In this document: positions 22,736 through 34,266 of the stretch, piece by piece | Layout of the letters: each line of letters opens with the position of its first letter | Position numbering within the stretch: the stretch's first letter is position 1 | Assembly (NCBI GenBank): GCA_963971425.1 | Contig: OZ020517.1 | Coordinates: 2,296,501 to 2,360,500, forward strand | Length of the DNA: 64,000 nt | DNA from: Bryoerythrophyllum caledonicum | Lineage: Eukaryota; Streptophyta; Bryopsida; Pottiales; Pottiaceae | Reading direction: 5' to 3' | Notes under the pieces: generated by a model | Database searches by the model: none | What the model saw: only the letters and a program-made list of their open reading frames with translations | What the model was told of the DNA's origin: nothing | Position numbers and translations under genes: made by a program

Positions 22736-25700
22736 ATGGGAGATCAAAGTCGAGACTTGTCCAATATTGAGAGGTTTTCAGGTGAGCACTTTGTGCTATG
22801 GAAGTTTCAAATGACTGCCATGCTGAAGGGAAAGGACCTGTTCCATGTAGTAGATGGAACAGAGACGCTTAACAACACCGGCGATCCAGAAAGTTGGAGC
22901 CGCCTGGATAGTCAGGCACTATCTCTTCTGTGCCAGGCTGTGGACAGAAAAGAATTGCAAGGTCTAGTAAATTGTCGGCACGCTCATGAGTTTTGGGACA
23001 AGCTTTTAGTAGTGCATGAACAAAAGGCCGCTGATAACGTCCATATGCTCCAAGCTAAATTCTACATGATCACCATGGAGCCAGGAGAGAAGGTTTTCAC
23101 TTTCATTAGCAGAGTGGAAATGCTCGTCAACCAGATCCGCGCCCTTGGCAATGAGACACTGAACGAGATGGCAATCATGATCAAGATCTTGTGTAGCTTG
23201 CCTCGAAGCTACTCAGCGTTTAAATCTGCATGGGAGAGCGTACCAGTGAACGACCGCACTCTCGATATGCTCACCATGCGACTTATCGTGGAGGAGCAGC
23301 GGATGGAACCTGAAGATTCCTTGGTGACAGCTATGACGGCACTGAAGATGAAGGGCAAAGGAGGACCACCAAGAGACAGTTCGGCAAGTCAACGACCAAA
23401 GCCTAGACCGACACCAGACAAGCCGAGATCATCGCTGACATACGAGCAGCGACAGGCGAGACGCAAGGAGATAGAAGAGCAGAAGAAAGTAACTGAGTGC
23501 TTTTGCTGCGGCAAGAAGGGCCACTGGGCAGATGAATGCACCCACGAGCCACTGGATCGATCGGGAGAGAAGAGGGAAACTAACAGCAAGGAGAAGGAAG
23601 TGCCTCAGCCGCGAGCATGGATGGCAAGTCTCTCCGAAGTAATTGACCTCACCGATGCTTGGTACGCAGACAGTGGAGCAACCCAACACATGACTGACAA
23701 ATATGCGTATTTTGATGAGTATACAGACATGACTGCACAGAATGAAACTGTCTCAGGGATAGGTGGCGGTGTCTACCCGGTCGCCGGGATGGGTTCCATC
23801 AACATCCTGGTTCAGCTTGGCGATCAGTGGGAGCATCAGCAACTCAGGGACGTGTTGCATGTCCCCGAGCTTGGTAGAAATCTTTTTTCTATCTCTCGAG
23901 CTGCAAGCCGCGACGTCGATACCATCCTCACTCGTGACGGTTGCCGCATGCTCTCGGGAGGCACCGAAGTCCTCATTGGAACCTTGGAGCACAGTTTGTA
24001 CCGTCTCCAGATGAGGGCATGCTCACGGCCTACAGACAGCACGCCAACTTTGGCTCTAGGAGCTTTTGGAGGGCAAACTCATGCACAGACCAAACAAACT
24101 TTATCTATATGGCACAAGCGCCTCGGCCACTTGCATAGCAATATGATACAAACGATGGTCACTAACGACATGGTCAGTGGACTTTCTCTCAAACCAAGCT
24201 ATGATGAGCCTCAGTTCTGTGAGCCGTGTGTCTATGCAAAGAGCCATCGAGCGACTTTTCCTAAGAATGAGCCTCGAATCCGAGCTAACGTTATAGGAGC
24301 CTTGGTTCACTCTGACATCTGTGGTCCTCTCAACGTGCCATCCGTAGGTGGATCTCGTTACATGGTTACCTTTAAGGATGACAGCTTAGCCTTTCAGGTC
24401 ATCTACACTGTTGCTCAAAAGTCCGAGGCCCTCACATCCTTCAAGAACTTCGTCGGCCGACTTCAGCGAGAAACAAACCACCACGTTAAGCGCCTCCGCT
24501 CAGACAGAGGTGGGGAGTACACTAGCCGCGCCTTCCAAGACTATCTCGCAGGTATCAACTGCAGCCATGAGTTTACTACAGCTTACACACCTGAGCAGAA
24601 TGGCGCAGCCGAGCGAGCAAATCGTACAATCATGGAGATGATTCGTAGCATGTTGATAGCTGGGACAGTCCATAGCCGTTTTTGGGCAGAAGCGGCGCAC
24701 ACTGCTGTCTACATCCTTAATCGCACTGGCACGCGAACCTTGCCAGGACAAACTCCTCATCAAATCTGGTATGGCGTCAAACCTTCTTTAGCACATTTTT
24801 GCATTTTTGGGTGCATCTGTTATGTTCACATCCCCGCCGAGCGCCGACAGAAATTAGACGCCAAGGCCACCAAGGGCATCTTTATGGGCTACAGCGACCA
24901 CAGCAAAGCATATCGTATTTGGCTCCCCTCCGCCCAGCGTTTCGAAGAAACCCGCGACGTGACCTTCCACGAGGACACCACCCCTAGATTAGATTGCCCA
25001 GCTCAACCTGATGACAATACCCACATCTTTTTAGTTCCAGACTCCCCAAAACCCGAGCAAGAGCAACCCTTGCAACCTGCTTTTTCGGAGGGAGCTAGTG
25101 GGAGCACCGCCATAGATCCTATTAATAGCCTGGAGCCCATGCCACATCCAACTGGCGATGTCTGCCCTCCAGATCAACCACCGCTCCAAGTCTATACTCG
25201 GCGGCCACGTTCACCACGGCCAACACCTGATCCACACTCCATGACAACACATCCCATCGAACCAGGAGCGCCATCTGTCCGCCAACGAAACCCACCTCCC
25301 CGATTTGGTGATTGGGTCTACCCAGTCGGTAGGCACTATGCTTACACTGCGAACTCGGACGAGCTCCTTGAACCCGTGGATTACTCCGCCGCCCTCCGTT
25401 CGCCACAACATGCCGACTGGCAACGTGCTATGGTCGAGGAGTACACCTCTCTCATACGCAACCACACATGGGTCTTGCAAGACCTCCCGCCTGGCCGCAC
25501 CGCTATCCACAACAAATGGGTATACAAACTCAAGCGCGACAGTTCAGGCCAGATTGCCCGCTTCAAAGCTCGTCTCGTTGCCAAAGGTTTCACCCAACGC
25601 CCTGGCATCGACTATGATGAGACGTTCTCCCTAGTTGTGAAATTTGACTCTATTCGGACAGTGCTTTCTGTTGCCGCGGCTCTTGACATGGACCTGACAC

Positions 25701-26926
25701 AATTTGACGTCAAGACCGCTTTCCTCTATGGACACATCACGGAGGAGATTTACATGCGCCAGCCTCGTGGATTCGAAGACTCGGATCATCCTGATCAGGT
25801 ATGCCGACTCCAGCGTGCATTATATGGGCTCAAACAGAGCTCCCGCGTCTGGAATCAACGTTTTGATGCCTTCTTGACAGAGTTTGATCTGAAACCTAGT
25901 GATGCAGACCCTTGTGTATACTTCAGTAGTACCCATCCTTCTCTTATGGTCATTCTTTTTGTAGACGATGGGATAATTTGCACTTTTGGTGTAGCTCGAG
26001 CTCTCCTCATCCTTGGTTTCATGGGAGAAGCCTTCGAAATCACCCATGATATCCCTGAAGTCTATGTTGGCATCCATATCACACGTAACCGTCCTACTCG
26101 TAGCTTGTCCATTGATCAGAGCCGCTATATTCACTCGAAACTGTACGAGTTTGGCTTCGGTAGCTGCCACCCTGTTTCTGTCCCTGCCGACCCCAATTCT
26201 CGACTAGAAGTTTTCAACGCGTCCACTGATGAGGATACCTTATCTGCGTCCTCCTTTCCATACAAGTCAATGGTCGGTAGTCTCTCTTTTGCCGCTCTTG
26301 GGACTCGGCCAGACATCTCCTATGCCACCAGTATCTGCGCCAAATACAATGACTGCCACCACCAACCTCATCGAGCTGCTGTCAACCGGATCTTCAAGTA
26401 TCTTAGTGGCACTCCACATATGTGCCTCACCTACACCGCCACATCCTCACCCAACCTGCTCACTGCTTTTTGCGACGCTGACTTTGCTGGTGACATTGAT
26501 GACCGCCGCTCACGCAGCGGCGTTATCCTCATGCTCAACAACGGACCTGTTGCCTGGATCAGCCGGAAGCAGACTTCGACCGCAGCAAGTACAACCGAAT
26601 CAGAGTACCTTGCCGCTCATTTAGCGACCAAAGAAGTTCTTTGGATGCGTCGCCTCCTCGCCAGCATCGGCTGTCCTCAGCCCCATGCCACACCTCTCTT
26701 TAGTGACAACCAGGCTGCCATCCGCCTCGTCCGCAACCCTGAATTTCACCGTCGCACCAAGCACATCGACGTCGCCTACCACATCATTCGCGAGCACCAG
26801 GACAGCGGCACCATCGACATCTGCTATATACCTACTCATGACCAGTTGGCCGACTTCCTCACCAAGAGCCTTCCGCCTGACAAGTTTTGTCGGCTACGTA
26901 CGCTTCTTGGCCTTACTGCCATGTAG
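22736..26926 (+). CDS. Copia gag-pol polyprotein
   Basis: One frame of 1396 residues encodes, in order: gag with a CCHC zinc knuckle (CFCCGKKGHWADEC, residues 255-268); an aspartic protease (DSGA at D312); a GAG-pre-integrase motif (IWHKRLGHL, about 458); an integrase core with D527, D590 and E626 (DD35E spacing); reverse transcriptase, with FVDDG at about 1075-1079 in place of the common YVDD; and RNase H with a TTESEYLAA segment near E1290. All catalytic landmarks are present and there is no stop, so it may be active. It makes virus-like particles and copies its RNA into DNA. The nearest lineage cannot be set without a tree. Confidence 0.95.
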   Translation: MGDQSRDLSNIERFSGEHFVLWKFQMTAMLKGKDLFHVVDGTETLNNTGDPESWSRLDSQALSLLCQAVDRKELQGLVNCRHAHEFWDKLLVVHEQKAADNVHMLQAKFYMITMEPGEKVFTFISRVEMLVNQIRALGNETLNEMAIMIKILCSLPRSYSAFKSAWESVPVNDRTLDMLTMRLIVEEQRMEPEDSLVTAMTALKMKGKGGPPRDSSASQRPKPRPTPDKPRSSLTYEQRQARRKEIEEQKKVTECFCCGKKGHWADECTHEPLDRSGEKRETNSKEKEVPQPRAWMASLSEVIDLTDAWYADSGATQHMTDKYAYFDEYTDMTAQNETVSGIGGGVYPVAGMGSINILVQLGDQWEHQQLRDVLHVPELGRNLFSISRAASRDVDTILTRDGCRMLSGGTEVLIGTLEHSLYRLQMRACSRPTDSTPTLALGAFGGQTHAQTKQTLSIWHKRLGHLHSNMIQTMVTNDMVSGLSLKPSYDEPQFCEPCVYAKSHRATFPKNEPRIRANVIGALVHSDICGPLNVPSVGGSRYMVTFKDDSLAFQVIYTVAQKSEALTSFKNFVGRLQRETNHHVKRLRSDRGGEYTSRAFQDYLAGINCSHEFTTAYTPEQNGAAERANRTIMEMIRSMLIAGTVHSRFWAEAAHTAVYILNRTGTRTLPGQTPHQIWYGVKPSLAHFCIFGCICYVHIPAERRQKLDAKATKGIFMGYSDHSKAYRIWLPSAQRFEETRDVTFHEDTTPRLDCPAQPDDNTHIFLVPDSPKPEQEQPLQPAFSEGASGSTAIDPINSLEPMPHPTGDVCPPDQPPLQVYTRRPRSPRPTPDPHSMTTHPIEPGAPSVRQRNPPPRFGDWVYPVGRHYAYTANSDELLEPVDYSAALRSPQHADWQRAMVEEYTSLIRNHTWVLQDLPPGRTAIHNKWVYKLKRDSSGQIARFKARLVAKGFTQRPGIDYDETFSLVVKFDSIRTVLSVAAALDMDLTQFDVKTAFLYGHITEEIYMRQPRGFEDSDHPDQVCRLQRALYGLKQSSRVWNQRFDAFLTEFDLKPSDADPCVYFSSTHPSLMVILFVDDGIICTFGVARALLILGFMGEAFEITHDIPEVYVGIHITRNRPTRSLSIDQSRYIHSKLYEFGFGSCHPVSVPADPNSRLEVFNASTDEDTLSASSFPYKSMVGSLSFAALGTRPDISYATSICAKYNDCHHQPHRAAVNRIFKYLSGTPHMCLTYTATSSPNLLTAFCDADFAGDIDDRRSRSGVILMLNNGPVAWISRKQTSTAASTTESEYLAAHLATKEVLWMRRLLASIGCPQPHATPLFSDNQAAIRLVRNPEFHRRTKHIDVAYHIIREHQDSGTIDICYIPTHDQLADFLTKSLPPDKFCRLRTLLGLTAM

Positions 26927-26954
26927 CACAGTGAGTCTGATCACTGAGTGGGAG

Positions 26955-27347
26955 TTTTGAAATATTATATTCCCGCTCCTAGTACAGTGACACCGACTCA
27001 CGTCGTGGACAGCATGGGAGTCATACTCGTCCTGTCAACATGGCACCAACGTTGTTCTCATGATCACACCACCAACTCATGAGAACACCGCTGACTTTGC
27101 ACACAAACCATATTACATATAAAACTTAGTATGCACAGATGACTGATCATCCTAAGCCATTATGCCTGCTAGTGAGTCAGAAGCGAGAGATACAAGATAT
27201 ATGCTGTAAGAAAACCGGCAATAAAGATAGCCACTTTATTGCCAGCCTTGGAGTCGCCTGAGTCCATGTTTGAGTCGTTGAGTATGCCTGTGGTAGACTG
27301 ACCGCTTCATCTACCTACAGAGCACCTTTTTGCTGTAGTTAACAAAA
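26955..27347 (+). repeat. 3' LTR of the intact copia
   Basis: Same 393 bases as 22019-22411 with no difference seen by eye, followed by the second AAAGT copy at 27348-27352. Confidence 0.9.
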
Positions 27348-27700
27348 AAAGTACTCCCCGATGGTTTCCACTGGATCAAGCGTTTGCAATAATGAGATGG
27401 TTGTAATAACTTCTTGCTCAGTCCGATCTTCTTGGACACCGGCATTGCCTCCTGAAGCTGCAGCAATGGTTAACAATGCCCGTCCATCGATAGAATTCAT
27501 GGGCATCCATGATCCTGAGCATTTTTAATGACTTCCCCAATATTGCCCACGTAAAACTGTGACGGAGGAGGAAATATCCGCCCCTGAGGCCGGAATTCCT
27601 CCGTAGTGCGGAAGCCATGAAAGCTGAAATCCAACTTGTTACATAATTCGCAGAGTTTTTCCAAATTTGGATTCTATGTCTGTTGATGTAGAGGTTCTCG
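27348..27700 (-). pseudogene. HET-domain gene relic, upstream half
   Basis: On minus the frames read LEKLCELCNKLDFSFHGFR and YVGNIGEVIKNAQDHGCP, then after a frameshift ALLTIAAASGGNAGVQED and SLLQTLDPVETIGEY. C-x-x-C, a G-x-I-x-E-x-I...GC block and a (L)TI-x-AASG-x-x-A-G-x segment are typical of the N-terminal half of HET-domain proteins. The frame continues directly into the downstream half at 22018 once the copia and one AAAGT are removed, so the copia landed inside the HET domain. The frameshift and internal stops show that the gene was probably already dead. Confidence 0.6.
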
Positions 27701-27720
27701 CGATGGCGCCGACGTCTCAC

Positions 27721-29520
27721 GATCCATCATAGATCTTGATGGTTCCACTTCTCATGAAATCCTAATTCCGGGCTACCTTGTCGCAAGCTCATCAACGATA
27801 GCAGTAGATGTGCGGGCAACACAATCCTTTGGATATGTGTAATCGTCTTATCCAAATTCGCTGCTCCCTCAAACGTATCCCCTGGCACCGCCAATACATG
27901 TTTATACGAGAATATGCATGTGATTAAACTTCTTCCAGCTCAACAACAGGATTGAAATGGTGAGACTTACCAGAAGCCTGGTGCTGAAATGCTACACAAG
28001 CTGGAGGTGTTCTGGAGCTAAACTTGAACCAGTCCGTCCGTGATGCCCACTTCTTGCAAACCTTCGTATGTCAAGACATGGGTATCACTTCAAGCTCTAC
28101 AAACAATCTCCTAGTCCTCCACGCACAGCACCAATCTTCAAGACAGCCAATCGTACTTGGTAACGGTACAATCGAGGAATCGGAATCTCAGCTCGGTGCT
28201 AATAATCAACTATCAGAAACATCCTGGACGATGATGGATACAACAGCCAAAGAACATGCGAAGCTTGTCCATACCCTATCATACAGATCGAAGTGTTGAG
28301 ATACATAGACTTGGTCTTTTGAGCGGTGCATACTGGATCTATCCAAGTATCGCAGACTAACGCTCATTCGAATCCGTGCTCACAGTTGCTTGGCGAGAGA
28401 GACGTTCATTGCAATCACCATTTTCATCAACTTCTACACAGTCCAAGCTTCACTGCTAATTATATCTCAATCAACAAAGATCGGAGGATCACTCACCAAC
28501 CAAAGCTGTGGACATTTCATCAGGGTTCAGAAGGCACTTACTTGTGCCACAAAGAGACCGATGTCCAGCACCTCCGCTGCCAACCTGCCTCCGAACAGCA
28601 CCACCAAGACGAAAATACAAAAGGCCGACAGCAAGAGCAGATTATACGAGGGGGCGGGGAGGATGCCAGGCACAGCAACACACGAAGCGCTCGCGTGATA
28701 CTTATGGAGCGGGCCGACCTCCAGAGTCCTTACAGACAAAGAGGAAGAGACGAAGCTCAGCGACTCTGCAGCGCAGCTTCTCGCTATGTAGGCCCGGTGT
28801 TTCCCTCCTATCACTCAACAGACTAGAGTGTGTTTGAGATCATTCTGTCTTGCATGATCAGATTGTGTGTGAGACCTGTGCGCAGGCGATAGCGGTATCG
28901 TTCAGTTCGAAATTGGTTGCAGAGTACAAAGAATGGTGTAATTTCCAACCAGGAAGGTAAGACTCAAATCCTTGTATTCTTGAGGCATCTTGCGATTACC
29001 ATCTTGTAGTCCACGGTGCAAGGTGTGGTGATGCTTATCATCTCTTCTACATCAGAACACGCTGGCGCTTTCGAACTCAGACACTCAAGAGTGCAACAAA
29101 GGAAACATTTGAACCGGATATTATGAAGCCAACTTTAGAAATGGTTCGTTAGGAGTCACAGGTAGCTCCCTCGAACACTATGATACGTCTCATCTTTTGA
29201 TCTCCGTCTCATATCTGTGAACTTGGAAACTTGGAAACTGTTGGAGAATCTGCACAGGTCTCTCTAAGCAGACCATCCTGACTTTCTAGATCAAACTGCA
29301 ATAGTACCCTTTGACTGGAAGTAAACGCCTTCTGCACTTGTCCAGAGATTATCTGCATTCTTCTTCAACATTCCGAAAAATCTAGCCCTAAACCCTGGAC
29401 AAGTCCTGATGATTTCTAGTTGGTATTCCTCTCGTCAAAAGCATGGCTTTCTCCGGCCACCCCCCACGCACTTTAATTACCCCTGCTGTAGAAAATTCGA
29501 GGGCCCCAAACCCTGGAAGT
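27721..29520. other. Intergenic, no gene identified
   Basis: Several 90-160-codon frames lie on both strands at 28020-28840. None has a recognisable domain. One minus frame (28527-28814) has a hydrophobic run (LLLLSAFCIFVLVVLFGG) that could be one membrane segment, but no flanking splice structure or conserved motif supports a gene. Confidence 0.35.
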
Positions 29521-31168
29521 TCACGGTCGCTCAATGTGGGGGTGAGGCACAGCATGGTCTCCGTCCGGAACGTGGAGCACATCGTACCCCCTCCGAGGAG
29601 CACTGCCCTGCACCTTGGCCACCAGGGCGAACACCAGCACCGACAAGAGCACCACCACGATGACATGGAAGTTGAAGGCCAGGTTGACGAGCGCCACGGC
29701 GCGCACCCGGGACACCTCCACGTCGCACTGCGTGGCGCCGCCCCTGTAGTGGCACCCCTCCGGGATGAACCCCTCCACGAACAGGTACAGCCCCGTCTGG
29801 AACAACCAGGTGCCTTGCAGGATGACGCCCGTGCACAGCAGCAAGTTCACCAGGAACAGCTTCGGTCGCAGCGCCAGCAGACCTGTTACAATCTCACCGA
29901 TTAGAGCAAGCAACCAATGACTGTCTGGACAGGTGATGCGGCATACCAGAGGATATGCCCCAAGAAACAACACTAGAAGAGGCTGAGGCATGCGAGGGAA
30001 GAAATAGATGTGTGAGAAGGAATGAAGGGATGAGCACGATCTACTAGAAAAATAACTATTTATTGTTGAGACTCGACAGTGATTCAGGCACTCTAGCATA
30101 GGTTCTAGAATGTGTTTGAAGAAATTCAAAAAATCGACAAAACTCTAAACATGCATTGTACAACAGAAATTCCAAACATCAACAGTTACAGAGCTAGAAA
30201 ATCTGTGAGGTTCGCAGATATCTCGACACAATTAGAGGTGGTAAGAAAATGCGTCCGAGAAATCCTTGAAGAGGATAGAAACCTCTCAAACCCTAAGAAT
30301 GCGAGAAAGAATTAGACGAAAACCCTAAACATGTAGTACTTCCGCACACCGTTAGTTAGCTACAGAGCTCGCGAACACAACCAACCGACATAATTGAGTA
30401 AGACACGTCCAAGAAACCCTAGAAGAGAGCGGACATTCTCGCAAGCACACGAGGAAGCTCTCAAACCCTAACAACGTGACGAGGCAATTCACGGTGCTTG
30501 GAATTCCTAGTGTACACTGCTTATTTAGTTGCAGAGCTAGAAAACATAAATCTCGAGAATGCACGCCTCCGAAATCCGAAACCAACCGACAATATGGACA
30601 AAAACACGTCCGCGAAACCCTAGAGGACGACAAAAATCTCGAAGAATAGAGGAGAGAGGGATCCCATACTAGTACAGATCACGCACAACGCCGCAACATA
30701 AGCGAGCAGCAAACTACACTGGCCCTCCAACCCGCCGTTCCGCTCCGCCTGGCTCGACACGGAGATCCACTCCAGCCCGAAGGCGACGCTGGCGAACAGG
30801 AGCGAGGCCTCCGGGGGCAGCGGCAGCGCGGCCGTGGCGTCGCTCAAGAACACAATCCCGGCGTACATCCAGAACATGACGAGCGTGGTGGCGTGCTCGA
30901 AGCTGGCGACGTGCTGCGCGGGGATGGCGCCATCCACGGTCGCCTGGAAGCCGGTGGCGATGCCGAGCTCGTAGAAGAGCGCCGCGGGCAGGAAGACGAT
31001 CAGGAGGTAGAGCTCGGCATGCGGCAGGCGCCCGGGGAGCGCGTGCCACGCTCTGGCGGTGTAGTCGCGCGGGGATTTCACGTAGGCGGAGAAAATGGCT
31101 ACCAAATGCCACAGCCCGATCGTCACCAAGACCAGCGCGGGCGCGATGTGGCCCGCGAGAGTCCCCAT
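29521..31168 (-). CDS. DUF716/TMEM45-family multi-pass membrane protein
   Basis: Two exons, 31168-30676 and 29882-29521, join in phase (ATCT|GTACTAG donor; TAACAG|GT acceptor) to give 284 residues. The protein starts MGTLAGHIAPALVLVTIGLW and has about seven hydrophobic segments. The second exon carries the family signature LQGTWLFQTGLYLF followed by EGFIPEGCH, a C-D pair, and RVRAVALVNLAFNFH. Plant DUF716 proteins are usually 260-300 residues, so the length fits. The family sits in membranes; some plant members respond to viral attack, but the molecular role is unknown. The exons are strongly GC-rich and the intron is AT-rich. A frame continuing through the intron (to 30129) suggests that a retained-intron form could be misread as a gene. 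Confidence 0.85.
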
Positions 31169-31672
31169 CACTCGTCTCGCACCTCTACTCTCTCACACTC
31201 TATCTCGCATCCCACATCTCTATCACAGCATCACTCATCTCGCACCTCCGCTCTCACCGTCGTCCATCTCGACATTGATCTCGAGCTAGTGGTTCGGAAA
31301 TTGTTTCTAGTCTAGCGGCATCGCTACTGTAGCGATTTGGTGGCGAATTCATGATCTAGTCTCATGGTGCTCGTCACTCTCACACGCCAGATCAGGAAGA
31401 GAAACCCTAGTGGAATGAAGATGTCTTCAGAGATGTCGGATGTGTAACAGTGCTCACGTTTCGAAGTTGGATGCTGATCGACACCAAGTTCCGATGTTCT
31501 TTTCTTCCAGTAATAAACTTCACCTTTGGTGAAATTGGTATTTTCGCTACTTGGATTGAACTTTTCGTCGGAAGAGACGAACTCTATTAGCAGCCATGTA
31601 TTCAATCCAACTAAATACTAAGTTAGCAAAGAGTAAACAATACATGTAATGTACAAAACCATGTAGCCAGCT
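31169..31672. other. Spacer between two same-strand genes
   Basis: It lies between the stop of the CIR1-like gene and the start of the DUF716 gene. A CTCTCACACTCTATCTCGCA pyrimidine-rich tract at about 31175-31260 lies just upstream of the DUF716 ATG and is likely its 5' untranslated region or core promoter. No clear TATA box was picked out. Confidence 0.4.
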
Positions 31673-34266
31673 CTAGCCTGTGGGTGAATCACACCCATGT
31701 CTTCTGTGATCTTTCTTCCTCTGCTTTTTAAACCTCTCGTGGACTTCGTCTAAAGCTGTGTCCCGGGCTACTTTTCTGTGATCCCTGGAGCTTCTGTGCC
31801 TTCTGGAGTGCCTTCTATCACTATCATCACTTCCGTCTAGGTTTTTTCTACTGGATTCTGATTCGGAAGAAGTGTCAGTCGGAGAGCTGTCCGAGTGGTG
31901 GTGTTTTCCATGGTGGCCTCTAGATCTCTTCCTCGACTTATGACTCCGGTGCTTGTGGCGATGTTGCTTTGCCTTTCTGGCAGTGTCGACCTCATCAGAA
32001 CTCTCATCGGTGCTCTGAGACTTCCTCCTTTTCTTCTTCGTTCTCCTCTTTCTGCGATCCTCCTTCTGTGTCTTCTCATCTACTCTCAATGCAGCGAGTT
32101 CCTTGCGCTGCTCCTTCGTAAGGGAGGCCAGAATGTCTGGCATGGCCAACTTTCCCTCACCGTCGCTGTCGTCACCGATGCCACCTCCAGCCAAAAAACC
32201 TGACAGAAGATAATTCAGACTAAAAGAAAGAAACATTCCAAATGGACCTGATCAATGCATCGTCTGTTGGCAACCAAAATAGGAAAGCACAGCATGGTTG
32301 CACAATAATCAGACAGAGTGCTAAGAGGTAACCTGTGCAAGGGAATAGAAACTCACCTCCATACTCATCATAAATCTCCTCATCAGGAAGGATTTGCTGA
32401 TTTGGGTCATCCGGTGCGAAGCCCCCTCGCGCCGGACTCATTGCACCAGGCTGATTCTTAAGCTCCCACTTGAATGGCTGCAAGAAAGGAATGCTCTCGT
32501 AAGTTTATAGCATGGAGAGATGCCTCATACATATGAACAGATATCATACTTATGAACAGATAGGAAAGGCCAGAGAACGGTGGACAAGACAAATTTGAAA
32601 TCTAAAATGTGACCGAGACTTAAACAACATGCAGACCTCGTCACCAGTGGCTTGAGCAATAATCGCGTTCAGGGGATCGTTTCGCTTCAACCGCTCCATC
32701 TCGTTCGCTGTAAGAACATCTTTCATAGGGCATTCACGATCTCCCGACTGATGGCCGAAGCCTCCACATCTAGCGCACTTTACATTTCGAATCTCAACTG
32801 CGAAGGGCTTCACTCTCCCAGCAACGCCTGTGTCCATTCTGCAGAAATGACAATATTACTGATGACAAAACTAGCTTCGCATTCTAAAACTAACAAAGAT
32901 TTTGAACACCGTAGCTCAGTCAGAAAAATTGGACCAGTTTGACATAATGTCACCTTGTACAAACATAAACTCCGGAAGGACAGACATGGCACAGGAACAC
33001 ATTAAGGAGATATGAAATCCTCGTGATAAGCACATGTTAAGGAGTACTCACTTAGGAGCATCTTTCAAAACCGCAAACTCCTCTTCAGTAGCAACGTTAC
33101 GCCCAAAAACATCCTTGACTCTAGGTTTTCTCTTCACCTCTGCCTCAGCTCCTCCTGCTTCCCTGCAGAAGTTTCCATTTGTCAGCAAAAGCAAAAGGAA
33201 GAATAAAATTAAAAACTCCTCAGGTTTATCAAGTGATATACCTCTGGGAATCACCAGCGTCTTGAGAGGAGCTCGGAGGAGCCTCGATGCCGAGCATCTT
33301 CCTTTCATCCGCAATCTCAGCAGCTCTGGCACTTTCAGCATTGTATCCAGGCGGTCGCATGTACATAAAACTCACTGCCTGTAAAGCCTCGACCTGCATG
33401 CTGATATCGCTAATTAGGCTCCAATATGTAGTCAACTAAAATCCGTCCAGTTTAACATGGTTGCAACTCCTGGCTTGTACAAACATAAACTCTACAAGGA
33501 CATACATGACACAATAATCTTTTTCAATAGTCACTTCCTACCACATAACACCATTACTTAGGTAAATGCAGAGTTCCACAAATTATTAGTCCAACTTGGC
33601 CTAACAACAAAAACTCGGACTAATTCTGGAATTGAAACGAAGTCGAGAGTCGGAGTGATTGAGATGATTTGTAGCATTCATGAATAACTCGTCTCGTGTT
33701 GCTCTGATATTTTTCGTGGTAAGAGATTAGGCTAATTGTGGATCTCGGAGTAGAAACGATGATCTTTGTAGCTTCATACGGACAAGAAAATTTAACTCGG
33801 TTTTCTACAGAAAGACAGGAATTGAGAGCAATAGATAGAACTAACCTTCTCTTTTTCTCTTCTGTTCATCTCTGCTGTTTGACGAAAGAATTCCTGCTGC
33901 TGAGAGAACTGAAAAACAACCAGGACACGCATTCACACATGAAACCCTAACATGCTGGAAATGGCTAAAATGTCATAAAATTTACATGAGACCCTAACAT
34001 ACTAGCAAACACTAAAACCTCACAACATACAAACATGAAATGGAGCTTCAAAACTATAAATACAAAGAGCTGCCAATCTGGATTACCTCCTGAGCGACCT
34101 CCTCGGCCTTGCGCGACTTCTGCGCATTCTGCTGCTCCGCAATCCACTTCCGCCGCTGGTTCGGGTACGAGAGAGGATGCCATGGCTTCTGGTTGAGGTA
34201 CGAGTGGCTCCACGCCGTCCCGGACTTCTCCTTGTACTCCACCTCCTGATTCCCCGTCTTCTTCAT
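31673..34266 (-). CDS. CIR1: CIR1-type corepressor / pre-mRNA-associated nuclear protein
   Basis: Seven exons join in frame: 34266-34087, 33908-33846, 33393-33242, 33162-33052, 32838-32637, 32477-32357 and 32199-31673, giving 451 residues. The N-terminus has the CIR_N motif (LNQKPWHPLSYPNQRRKW, then an acidic/basic helix). The middle has a zinc-knuckle-like CARCGGFGHQSGDREC (C190, C193, H198, C205), as in CIR1 (corepressor interacting with RBPJ), followed by a DPLNAI segment. The C-terminus is a long K/R/S/H-rich tail (KRRTKKKRRKS, HRHKHRSHKSRKRSRGHH), typical of nuclear speckle proteins. In animals CIR1 acts as a corepressor and binds splicing factors; plants lack RBPJ signalling, so here a splicing-linked role is the better inference. 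All splice sites are GT/AG. Confidence 0.88.

Larger units (their letters stand above)
22019..27347 (+). mobile_element. Intact, recent Ty1/copia retrotransposon (5329 bp)
   Basis: Two 393-bp LTRs (22019-22411 and 26955-27347) look identical base for base by eye. The 5-bp target duplication AAAGT lies at 22014-22018 and 27348-27352. The primer binding site abuts the 5' LTR. A single uninterrupted 1396-codon gag-pol frame follows, and a purine-rich GAGTGGGAG precedes the 3' LTR. Identical LTRs and an open frame point to a very recent insertion. The element sits antisense within a HET-domain pseudogene. Confidence 0.95.

Noticed and set aside
22022..27344. LTR boundaries set at TG...CA (387 bp)
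   Set aside because: With these ends the 5-bp flanks do not match (GTTTT versus AAAAA) and three bases separate the LTR from the PBS. Moving three bases outward gives the AAAGT duplication and an abutting PBS.
29521..30129. 202-codon minus ORF as its own gene
   Set aside because: Its second half is exon 2 of the DUF716 gene; the first half is intron sequence with no family similarity.
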